Positions 1-7,310 of a DNA stretch of 58,662 nucleotides are shown piece by piece. Where the stretch lies: the NCBI GenBank assembly GCA_947632215.1, contig CANROJ010000008.1, forward strand, positions 1-58,662. The letters run 5' to 3'. Numbering within the stretch: the stretch's first letter is position 1; every line of letters begins with the position of its first letter. The stretch comes from an uncultured Flavobacterium sp. Lineage in GTDB: Bacteria; Bacteroidota; Bacteroidia; Flavobacteriales; Flavobacteriaceae. Below the pieces are notes generated by a model. The model made no database searches. It was given only the letters and a program-made list of their open reading frames with translations, and had not been told where the DNA came from. The position numbers and the translations under genes were made by a program.

Positions 1-9
1 TTTTATATT

Positions 10-885
10 TTACTTGTGTTCTTTCTGAAACTCCTTTGGTGTTATTCCCTCTTGTTTTTTAAAAACTTTTGAAAAATAAGAGTAGTCTTCATAACCTAAA
101 TCTAGAGCTATTTGTGCCAGATTTTTTTCACTATAAATTAGCTCTCTTTTAGCTTCTAATATTAGTCTTTCTAAGATAATTTGTGTAGTTGTTTTATTAA
201 TAAGGGTTCGACAAATTCTATTGAGGTGCTTTTGAGTTATGTTTAGTCGATCTGCGTATTGTTGAGCATATTTATCTTGCCTAAAATAGAGTTGCACCAA
301 ATTTTCAAACTCCACAAAATGATTATAATAAACATTATTAACAGTTTGTCTGTATTGTTCTCCATTTAAAATAATACGATTACAACTGATATAGAATATA
401 CTAATCCAATTCACTAACATCAAGTGTTCTTTCCACTGACTTGTTGTTATTTCCGTTAACATTTGAACAAAGACATCTTCTAACACTTTGCTTTGTATTG
501 CATCACATACAAAACTGCAAGAACCATAAAGGGTACTAAATACAGGATACTCCCTAACACTGTTTCTAAGGAAATAAACATCTAAAAAATCTTGCGTATG
601 AAAAAGAACATAACCATCGATATCCTTGGATAGATCCCAAGAATGCATTTGTCCTGGAGCTAACATAAAAACACTTCCGGGCTCAATACTATAGGTGGTA
701 AAATCTATTGTATGTGTACCACTGCCTTTAGTAAAGAGCAAAGAGACGTAAAAATTATGACGATGAGGCTTTTGTAAATGCCCATGGTTCTTAGCTAAAT
801 GATTAACAAGAGTATCTACATAGAATCCTTGATGTAAAGAGTTCTCAGCTAAATCTTCTATTTTTAAAACTTTAATTTGCCCCAT
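10..885 (-). CDS. AraC family transcriptional regulator
   Basis: This is a cytoplasmic DNA-binding regulator of about 291 residues. The N-terminal ~110 residues look like a cupin sensor (a PHRHNFY stretch, then EPGSVFMLAPGQMHSW), as in AraC proteins that sense a small ligand. The C-terminal ~95 residues hold the paired helix-turn-helix: first helix set around YADRLNITQKHLNRICR, second around IALDLGYEDYSYFSKVFKK followed by the typical GITPKEF ending. I start at the ATG at 885, because the in-frame extension to 891 would begin with TTG. It is transcribed away from the small lipoprotein operon at 1011, so it may control that operon, but no operator is visible. The ligand is unknown. The family call is strong; the target is inference. 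Confidence 0.93.
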   Translation of the reverse strand: MGQIKVLKIEDLAENSLHQGFYVDTLVNHLAKNHGHLQKPHRHNFYVSLLFTKGSGTHTIDFTTYSIEPGSVFMLAPGQMHSWDLSKDIDGYVLFHTQDFLDVYFLRNSVREYPVFSTLYGSCSFVCDAIQSKVLEDVFVQMLTEITTSQWKEHLMLVNWISIFYISCNRIILNGEQYRQTVNNVYYNHFVEFENLVQLYFRQDKYAQQYADRLNITQKHLNRICRTLINKTTTQIILERLILEAKRELIYSEKNLAQIALDLGYEDYSYFSKVFKKQEGITPKEFQKEHK

Positions 886-1010
886 AAACAATACCTAACT
901 TAAACAAGTAAAGATAATAACTTTACTAATGTTCCCTTATTACAAATTCATTAACTATAATAATATTATTAAAAGTAGTATCTTTAACCTTTATAATATC
1001 GATTACTTAG

Positions 1011-1310
1011 ATGATGAAAATATATTTTTTATTTTTAATAGGCTTAACTGCGCTTTTTACTAGCTGTACAAATTCAGCACAAACAAATAACTTAACACAT
1101 TTGGAAAAAACTGCAGCAAGAGAAGTTTCTCTTAAAACAGTGGTACAAGGAGATAGTATCTTTCATATTACTTCTCAAACAATCTGGGCAAATGACCAAA
1201 TTATTTCGACTAAGACAGATACCATAAAAACCTTAAAAGAAATACCAGATTGGAATGCTAACACGCCAACATCATTAGTAAACATTCCTATTTTCGTAAC
1301 CGTGCAATAA
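1011..1310 (+). CDS. Small lipoprotein of unknown function, first gene of a ygiBC-like operon
   Basis: A 99-residue exported protein that I do not recognise. Residues 1-18 form a signal peptide ending in a lipobox (TALFTSC), so it is probably lipidated at Cys19 and membrane-anchored. The rest is a short soluble tail with several Thr- and Ile-rich beta-like stretches (DSIFHITSQTIWANDQIIST). Two tandem ATG codons (1011 and 1014) are both possible starts. It ends 6 bases before the YgiB-like gene and is very likely co-transcribed with it and with the YgiC-like ATP-grasp enzyme. This context suggests a small envelope partner of that pair, but no function can be read from the sequence. Confidence 0.75.
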   Translation: MMKIYFLFLIGLTALFTSCTNSAQTNNLTHLEKTAAREVSLKTVVQGDSIFHITSQTIWANDQIISTKTDTIKTLKEIPDWNANTPTSLVNIPIFVTVQ

Positions 1311-1316
1311 TCCATT

Positions 1317-1691
1317 ATGAAAACAAAAAGTAGTAAAGCTGTTTCACTTATATTAATAACGGCTACTTTAGCTTCATGTGCTAAAGAAGCGCCACAACAA
1401 GAAATTGGACAAAGAGTCTATATGCGTGCCGATGAAAGCGCACCATATCAAGAAGTATCCCAGGAATACCAACAAGGAAGATCTCAAGGAATGGGCATGG
1501 GAACTGCGCTGCTTTGGTATATGGCCTTTCGTCCATTAATGGGACAAACAGGACGTGCAATGGGATATACAAGTCCAGGGTTATCCCATCAAAGCAATGT
1601 AGGTAACAACCTAGGTAAAGACCAAGTCGCTAAAAGCGTACAACGTGGAGGCTTTGGTAACTCAGCAAAAAAAAATACAGTATCTTCATAA
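1317..1691 (+). CDS. YgiB-like (DUF1190-type) lipoprotein
   Basis: A 124-residue predicted lipoprotein. The signal peptide ends in a lipobox (ATLASC), giving a lipidated Cys at about residue 21. The middle is Gln/Gly/Met-rich (QEYQQGRSQGMGMGTALLWY) with a short hydrophobic stretch, and the end carries VQRGGFGNSAKK. A Gly/Met-rich centre and a C-terminal RGGFG motif are what I recall of E. coli YgiB (DUF1190), although that protein is about 220 residues, so this is a shorter version. The YgiC-like gene starts 8 bases downstream, matching the ygiB-ygiC order of enterobacteria, and this raises confidence. The biochemical role of the family is not established. The assignment rests on motif memory and gene order. 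Confidence 0.7.
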   Translation: MKTKSSKAVSLILITATLASCAKEAPQQEIGQRVYMRADESAPYQEVSQEYQQGRSQGMGMGTALLWYMAFRPLMGQTGRAMGYTSPGLSHQSNVGNNLGKDQVAKSVQRGGFGNSAKKNTVSS

Positions 1692-1699
1692 AACCTTAG

Positions 1700-2842
1700 A
1701 TGAAAATCAAACAACTAACACCAGATCCTAATTGGCAAAAACAATGGGAAAATATAGGTTTTGGTTACCATACCGAGAATAATATCCCCTATTGGATAGA
1801 AAACTATTATTTTAGCATTCAGGAAGAATTCGCCGATAAGCTTTATGATGCAACAGCCGAAATCTGGCAAATGAGTCTAAAAGCAGTTCAATATGTCATT
1901 GATAACAATTTATTTGAGCAATTTAAGATACCATTATATATAGTTGAACATATCAAAGAAAATTGGAACAAACAAACACCTAGTGTTTACGGTAGGTTTG
2001 ATTTTGCATACAATCCACTTACACAAGATTTAAAACTATTAGAGTTCAATGCCGACACACCAACCTCTTTATTTGAAACAGCAGTGGTACAATGGCATTG
2101 GATGGAAAAATATTTTCAAAATAAAGAAGTAGACCAGTTCAACTCTGTCCATGAACAACTAATAGAAACCTGGAAACAAATCAAACCTTCACTCAAAGGA
2201 GATACGCTTCATTTTAGTTGTTTACAACAAACCTTAGAAGACTTAACAAACTTAGAGTACCTAAGAGATTGCGCAATGCAAGCTGGGGTAAACACTAAGC
2301 TAATTTATATTAATGATATAGGCTGGGATGGTGAAAACTTCATCGACCTAGAAGATCAAATTATTACAGATATATTTAAATTATATCCATGGGAATGGCT
2401 AGTGTACGAACCTTTTTCACTGCACATCACCTCCGATACTGCATGCGCTAATTGGATAGAGCCATCTTGGAAGATGATTTTATCGAACAAGGCTATATTA
2501 CCTATATTATGGAAACTCTTCCCTAATCATCCTTTATTGTTAGAGGCACATTTCCATAAGCAAGCTCATATGAAAAACTATGTGCAAAAACCATTATTAT
2601 CTAGAGAAGGAGCTAATATTACAGTTTTTAAAGACGATAGAGTTACCGAACAAACTTTAGGCGAATATGGTGATCAAGGATATATTTACCAAGACCTTGC
2701 CAATACTATACAAAACCCTACTGGATATAGTATTATTGGAAGTTGGCTTGTTGGACAAGAGCCTTGTGGAATAACCTTTAGAGAAAGTGATAATTTTATT
2801 ACAACCAACAAAAGTAGATTCATTCCTCATATAATCGAATAA
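1700..2842 (+). CDS. YgiC-like glutathionylspermidine synthase family ATP-grasp protein
   Basis: A 380-residue cytoplasmic ATP-grasp ligase of the glutathionylspermidine-synthase C-terminal family; E. coli YgiC is about 386 residues. Family signatures are easy to see: GRFDFAYN followed by LLEFNADTPTSLFE in the first third, a W-rich YPWEWLVYEPF segment near residue 230, the nucleotide-site motif KPLLSREGANITVF near residue 295, and the C-terminal GSWLVGQEPCGITFRES...NKSRFIPH block. There is no N-terminal amidase domain, so unlike bifunctional Gsp it can only be a ligase. The family joins an amine to a carboxylate, but the real substrate of YgiC proteins is unknown. It is the third gene of a tight operon whose first two products are lipoproteins. 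Confidence 0.85.
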   Translation: MKIKQLTPDPNWQKQWENIGFGYHTENNIPYWIENYYFSIQEEFADKLYDATAEIWQMSLKAVQYVIDNNLFEQFKIPLYIVEHIKENWNKQTPSVYGRFDFAYNPLTQDLKLLEFNADTPTSLFETAVVQWHWMEKYFQNKEVDQFNSVHEQLIETWKQIKPSLKGDTLHFSCLQQTLEDLTNLEYLRDCAMQAGVNTKLIYINDIGWDGENFIDLEDQIITDIFKLYPWEWLVYEPFSLHITSDTACANWIEPSWKMILSNKAILPILWKLFPNHPLLLEAHFHKQAHMKNYVQKPLLSREGANITVFKDDRVTEQTLGEYGDQGYIYQDLANTIQNPTGYSIIGSWLVGQEPCGITFRESDNFITTNKSRFIPHIIE

Positions 2843-2883
2843 AACCTCAACACATTAATTAAATCAAGGAGTTAAACTTTTTT

Positions 2884-3456
2884 ATGGCACCAGACTTCAT
2901 TTACGATAAAACATTTGAGAATCAAATATTTGAAAGCAACAGTATCAGTTTTAAAGAATTTGAAAACTGTAAGTTTATAAATTGCGACTTTAGCCAATGT
3001 TCTTTCCTTTCAAGCCTTTTTATAGATTGTGAATTTAACAACTGTAATTTTAAAGATGCACAAATTAACTATGTGGGTCTTAGAACCTGTGATTTCTCTT
3101 ACTGTAATTTTACAAGAGTAAACTTTGCCTTGATTGATCAGACTATTTTTGAATTTAATTTTTTTAATTGTAACCTTGAATTTACTCAATTCTACAACTT
3201 AAAATTAAAAAACATCAGTTTTATAAACTGTAGCTTAATTAGTGCTGACTTTATGGAATCTGACCTAAGCCAAGCATTATTTGAAAATTGCAACCTCCAT
3301 AGAGCAGTATTTACAAAAGCCAAAGCAGAAAAAGCAGACTTCTACTCCTCTTATAATTATAACATTGACCCGAGTTCAACTAAACTTAAAAATGCAGTCT
3401 TTTCTAAACAAGGATTAGAAGGCCTTCTAGTAAAACACAATCTAATTATCAAATAA
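2884..3456 (+). CDS. Pentapeptide-repeat protein (Qnr/McbG-like)
   Basis: A 190-residue protein built almost entirely of pentapeptide repeats with the A(D/N)LXX-type pattern, here in the Cys/Asn/Phe-rich version (CKFINCDFSQCSF, CEFNNCNFKDA, CDFSYCNFTRVNF, and so on) from about residue 20 to 155. Such repeats fold into a right-handed quadrilateral beta-helix. Qnr and McbG proteins of this shape imitate DNA and protect gyrase from quinolones or microcin; Qnr is about 218 residues, so this one is somewhat shorter. A break near residues 100-115 (FNFFNCNLEFTQF) may mark the two-part helix seen in Qnr. A good ribosome site, AAGGAG, lies about 12 bases before the ATG. A gyrase-protection role is possible but untested. 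Confidence 0.88.
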   Translation: MAPDFIYDKTFENQIFESNSISFKEFENCKFINCDFSQCSFLSSLFIDCEFNNCNFKDAQINYVGLRTCDFSYCNFTRVNFALIDQTIFEFNFFNCNLEFTQFYNLKLKNISFINCSLISADFMESDLSQALFENCNLHRAVFTKAKAEKADFYSSYNYNIDPSSTKLKNAVFSKQGLEGLLVKHNLIIK

Positions 3457-3529
3457 TCAAGTTAATACTATCACTATCAACTTATTTTTCTTATTTTAGA
3501 TAGTAATTTTCTCTACAAATACAGTACAC

Positions 3530-5812
3530 ATGAAACTTAATACAAAACAACGCTTATTGGGTATTTTCGTTATAGTCGTGGGGGTACTTTACTTCTTTGG
3601 CCAATCCATGGCTAATATTTATTTACGCAGGGAACTACCAAAAATTATAGCACAGAAAAATGACACTCCTTATAATCTTGATTATAAAGAGATTAATTTC
3701 ACTATTTTACTTGGTAAATTGAGTCTAGAAGGAGTTAGTATTACTCCTAAAGAAGCTGAGTTAAATGACACGATAAGCTCATTTAAAGGAGAAATAAAGC
3801 AAATTTCGATTAGCGGAGTGAACTATTGGAACTTAATAAAGAACCATAATCTTAAAGCTTCTAAAATCACATTAAAGTCACCTTCATTCCAAGTAAACAA
3901 ATCTTCTGGAAATATTATTGCTTCTAAACACCCAAGCAAGGTTACAAATAGTATAAACATATCTGAAATAGAAATAAGTGATGCTAATTTGAACATTACT
4001 GATTATCTTACCAAGGAGACTTTAGTAGAAGTCTTTAATTTCAATGCTAACATTTACAATGTACATTTCTCACAGCGTACTAAAAACAAACCTATTCCCT
4101 TTACCTATAAAAAATATAAAATAAGTAGTGACTCTATTAATGCAAAATTAAATAATCACTTAAAACTTCACTTAGGTACTGCAGAAGTAACACCAGAGGA
4201 TTTAGTGATAAATTCTGTTAAGATCAGACCGGTAAATTACACCAAAAAAGAGATAGTAAACGATCATATTCTAACACTAGATGTACCTCAAATCAAACTA
4301 TCTGGAACGGATTGGGGGTATGATCAAAATAATATTTTCTATTTATCTATAAAAGATATCTCTACCTCGTCTACTAAACTAGATATTCTACAGCGAAAAA
4401 TTAAAACACAAACTGAAATAGATCTAGAATCTACAAAAACATTGTCTACTTTAATTCCTTTTAATCTAACCATTGATCAAATTGCAATCAACAACCTAGA
4501 ACTTAACTCTCTTGACACATGGGTTACAACAGGATCAACTATATTATTGCGAAATATTAAAAATACAATAAACCAAAAATTACACTTAAATGCTATAGAA
4601 CTAAAAACTCCGGCAATTACATATTTTCCAACTCCAAAAATTAAAACAACTTCCCCAAAATTAAAACAAATCACCGACCATATACTTATAGACTCCTTTG
4701 CTATAAAAGATGCTAGTTTGATTGTTAGACATAGAAATTTAGCTGCCAATACATTAGAGGTACAGCAAATCAATTCGTTAATGCAACATATAGTTATTGA
4801 CCCTACAACTATTTCAAATAAAGTACCATTCACTTTTACCCAAAACGCATTAACCTCTAAAAAAGTTCATTACAATACAAACAAAACTTATGATATTTAC
4901 CTGGACTCTCTTTCATTTAATGAGGTTGATTTACATCTAAACAACTTATTACTTAAACCAAAATATTCAAGAGAGAAAATTGTTCAGATGAATAAAACTG
5001 CAGTTGATATTTACAATTTAAAAGTGAATTCAATTGTATTATCTAACTATAAATGGCATTTCGATCAATGGGGGGTATTTAACTTAGAAAGTTCTCTTTT
5101 AACTGCAAATAAACTAAATGCAACTATCTACAGAGATAAAACTCCACCACATGATACAATCTATAAACCCTTGTTTAGTCAATCACTTAGAGAATTGAAA
5201 TTTGGCCTAAACATACAACAAGCCAAAATATTACAATCTAATTTAGAATACGAAGAGTATGATTCAAAAGCATTGGCTCCAGGGAAACTAACCTTTGCAA
5301 ATCTAAGTGCCAATATTGAAAATATTTATAGTGGTTATAGACAAACGCAATTACCAAACACCAATATACAGGTAAATGCTAGCTTTATGAATGCAGCACC
5401 TTTAAACGTACAATGGAGTTTTAACATTTTAAACACATCTGATAAGTTTAACATTAAAGGAACTATAGTAGACTTCCCAAGTGATGCGATGCAACCCTTT
5501 TTGAAACCATATTTAAATGTTTCAACCAGTGGCAAAATAGATCTTGTAGAATTTAATTTCAATGGTAATAATCAAGATGCACGTGGAGAATTTGGTATGA
5601 ACTATGAAAATCTTCAAGTAACACTATATAAAAAGGATGGAAAGGTAAAACGTAACTTATTATCGGCGGTGGGCAATTTATTTATACGAAAAAACACTCA
5701 CGGAAACACGATAACTAAAGATATTCGCACAGTAGAAAGGTCCAAAGAAAAATCCTTTTTCAATTATCTTTGGCTTTGCGTTCTACAAGGACTAAAGCAG
5801 ACTATATTATAA
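3530..5812 (+). CDS. AsmA/DUF748-like large envelope protein
   Basis: A 760-residue protein with a single N-terminal membrane anchor (residues ~8-28, LLGIFVIVVGVLYFFGQSMA) followed by a long beta-rich region full of repeated patterns such as KLSLEGVSI, QIAINNLELNS and VNSIVLSNYKW. The very end (KSFFNYLWLCVLQGLKQTIL) is the amphipathic tail typical of these proteins. The architecture matches the AsmA/TamB/DUF748 group, large periplasmic proteins thought to shuttle lipids or aid outer-membrane assembly as hydrophobic grooves. It stands alone, with about 70 bases before it and the SDR gene starting 11 bases after it, so the two may share a transcript. The specific cargo cannot be inferred. Confidence 0.75.
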   Translation: MKLNTKQRLLGIFVIVVGVLYFFGQSMANIYLRRELPKIIAQKNDTPYNLDYKEINFTILLGKLSLEGVSITPKEAELNDTISSFKGEIKQISISGVNYWNLIKNHNLKASKITLKSPSFQVNKSSGNIIASKHPSKVTNSINISEIEISDANLNITDYLTKETLVEVFNFNANIYNVHFSQRTKNKPIPFTYKKYKISSDSINAKLNNHLKLHLGTAEVTPEDLVINSVKIRPVNYTKKEIVNDHILTLDVPQIKLSGTDWGYDQNNIFYLSIKDISTSSTKLDILQRKIKTQTEIDLESTKTLSTLIPFNLTIDQIAINNLELNSLDTWVTTGSTILLRNIKNTINQKLHLNAIELKTPAITYFPTPKIKTTSPKLKQITDHILIDSFAIKDASLIVRHRNLAANTLEVQQINSLMQHIVIDPTTISNKVPFTFTQNALTSKKVHYNTNKTYDIYLDSLSFNEVDLHLNNLLLKPKYSREKIVQMNKTAVDIYNLKVNSIVLSNYKWHFDQWGVFNLESSLLTANKLNATIYRDKTPPHDTIYKPLFSQSLRELKFGLNIQQAKILQSNLEYEEYDSKALAPGKLTFANLSANIENIYSGYRQTQLPNTNIQVNASFMNAAPLNVQWSFNILNTSDKFNIKGTIVDFPSDAMQPFLKPYLNVSTSGKIDLVEFNFNGNNQDARGEFGMNYENLQVTLYKKDGKVKRNLLSAVGNLFIRKNTHGNTITKDIRTVERSKEKSFFNYLWLCVLQGLKQTIL

Positions 5813-5823
5813 CAACTAAGACT

Positions 5824-6573
5824 ATGAGAACTGCATTAATTACAGGGGCTACCTCTGGAATAGGAAAGGCAACAGCTATTGCACTTTCCAAAGACTATCG
5901 CTTAATTTTATGTGGTAGAAGAAAAGATAAATTACAAGAACTAGAAAAACAATTAGAATCCACCACACAAGTCATAACATTAGCTTTTGATGTAAGAGAT
6001 AAAACACAGGTCTTTGAAAAAATAAATAATTTACCAAATCAATGGAAGAATATTGATGTCTTGATTAACAATGCTGGTAATGCACACGGTCTGGCTAACT
6101 TCCAAGACGCAGAACTTCAAGACCTTGAAGATATGATTGATATCAATGTGAAGGGCCTAATTTATGTAAGTAAAGCCGTTCTTCCTTTTTTAATCAAAAG
6201 TAATGATGGCCATATTATTAACTTATCTTCAATAGCTGGTAAGCAAACTTACGCAAATGCTGCCGTATACTGTGCAAGCAAATCAGCTGTTGAATCCCTA
6301 TCTCAAGGAATGAGAATAGATCTTTTAGAGTATGGTATTAAAGTTACCAATGTAGCTCCTGGAGCTGTAAACACAGAATTCTCTTTAGTGCGTTTTAAAG
6401 GAGACAAAGAAAAAGCAGACAAAGTCTATCAAGGTTTCGACCCTTTAATCGCTCAGGATATAGCAACAGCAATTTTCAATGCATTACAACAACCCAAACA
6501 TGTACAAATTGCTGACATCACAATATATCCTAGAGCACAAGCTAATGCAAGCAATATATACAGAAAACAATAG
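5824..6573 (+). CDS. SDR family NAD(P)-dependent oxidoreductase (YdfG-like)
   Basis: A 249-residue classical short-chain dehydrogenase, close in size and motifs to E. coli YdfG, which oxidises 3-hydroxy acids such as L-allo-threonine and serine with NADP. The cofactor motif GATSGIG is at residues 8-14, the NNAG motif follows LINNAGN near residue 80, the catalytic serine lies in NLSSIAG, and the Tyr149-X3-Lys153 pair lies in YCASK. PGAVNTEFS is the usual downstream motif. I chose the ATG at 5824 because it puts the Rossmann strand at the N-terminus; an upstream in-frame ATG at 5770 would add residues overlapping the previous gene. The CDS ends 1 base before the next ATG. The substrate is inferred only. 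Confidence 0.9.
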   Translation: MRTALITGATSGIGKATAIALSKDYRLILCGRRKDKLQELEKQLESTTQVITLAFDVRDKTQVFEKINNLPNQWKNIDVLINNAGNAHGLANFQDAELQDLEDMIDINVKGLIYVSKAVLPFLIKSNDGHIINLSSIAGKQTYANAAVYCASKSAVESLSQGMRIDLLEYGIKVTNVAPGAVNTEFSLVRFKGDKEKADKVYQGFDPLIAQDIATAIFNALQQPKHVQIADITIYPRAQANASNIYRKQ

Positions 6574-6574
6574 A

Positions 6575-7225
6575 ATGAACATAAAACTATTATTTTTTCT
6601 TTTTGCTGGACTTTGCAGTTTAAATATGCAATCCACCTCTTTGAGTAGTAATAAAGCAACAAGTTTTGATTCTATATTAAACAAAACAGACACTATATAC
6701 ATTGATCTTAAAAAAGATGTAGACTTTCAATTCGAGAAAAAGCTACACTGGTTTGAAGATAGCCAACTAGGATTATTTGGTATTATGACTAAAGATGGTG
6801 AACTGTTTCTAGAACCAATGTTTTCTGAAATAGAGTCTTTTAATAATGGTATCTCCATTGTAACTTTTGACAACTTACAAGGAGCCATTAACCAACAAGG
6901 AGAAATTATTATTCCTTTTCAATATCAAGAACTCCAAAGTAGTTCAGAAAATAGAATTGCTTTTCTAGAATTTGATAAGTGGGGCTTTTTTAACACTAAA
7001 GGCCATATGGTTATTGCTCCACAATTTGATTACGTAGCAGGTTTTAATGAAGGACTCTGCCTAGTATCGGTAGATAATAAATTTGGTTACATCAATCTGA
7101 AAGGAACCACTGTTATTCCATTTATCTATGATTATGCTAGTAATTTTGAAGATGGACAAGCCTTTGTTCAAGTAAAAAACACTTCTTTTACCATCGACAC
7201 AAAAGGTAAAAAAATAGCAAACTAA
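6575..7225 (+). CDS. WG-repeat (KWG) protein, exported
   Basis: A 216-residue secreted protein. Residues 1-20 (MNIKLLFFLFAGLCSLNMQS) are a signal sequence. The body carries about five WG/KWG-type repeats of ~35 residues with the pattern G-x-(I/F)-(N/D)-x-x-G-x-x-(I/V)-(I/V)-P-x-(F/Y), for example KWGFFNTKGHMVIAPQFDY and KFGYINLKGTTVIPFIYDY. The repeats form beta-propeller-like blades thought to bind other proteins. The start at 6575 is one base after the SDR stop; a longer reading frame from 6479 lies inside the SDR gene and lacks a signal peptide at its N-terminus. The function is unknown. It shares an operon with the SDR by position. Confidence 0.85.
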   Translation: MNIKLLFFLFAGLCSLNMQSTSLSSNKATSFDSILNKTDTIYIDLKKDVDFQFEKKLHWFEDSQLGLFGIMTKDGELFLEPMFSEIESFNNGISIVTFDNLQGAINQQGEIIIPFQYQELQSSSENRIAFLEFDKWGFFNTKGHMVIAPQFDYVAGFNEGLCLVSVDNKFGYINLKGTTVIPFIYDYASNFEDGQAFVQVKNTSFTIDTKGKKIAN

Positions 7226-7226
7226 A

Positions 7227-7309
7227 AAAAGAAAGCCCCTTAGAAGTAGCACACAACTACAAGTAGCTAACTTGTTGGGATATTCCTACACTAGAGGGAC
7301 TTTCTTTTT
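7227..7309. terminator. Long-loop hairpin / composite terminator between convergent genes
   Basis: Flanking arms AAAAAGAAAGCCCCT and AGGGACTTTCTTTTT pair over about 15 bases with one mismatch and enclose ~55 bases that can fold into smaller hairpins (GTAG...CTAC and TGTTGGGA...TTCCTACA). The A-run on the left and T-run on the right would make it work in both directions, ending the WG-repeat gene and the TonB-receptor gene. The loop is much longer than in an ordinary intrinsic terminator. Confidence 0.5.
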
Positions 7310-7310
7310 C

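Noticed and set aside
4477..4833. Long antisense frame inside the AsmA-like gene
   Set aside because: It has no ribosome site or family motif and lies opposite a well-supported gene; it is a shadow frame.
5770..5823. Longer SDR start at 5770
   Set aside because: It would overlap the end of the AsmA-like gene and add residues before the conserved GATSGIG region; the ATG at 5824 is better.
6479..6574. Longer start of the WG-repeat gene at 6479
   Set aside because: The extension lies inside the SDR gene and removes the signal peptide from the N-terminus; ATG 6575 gives a clean signal sequence.
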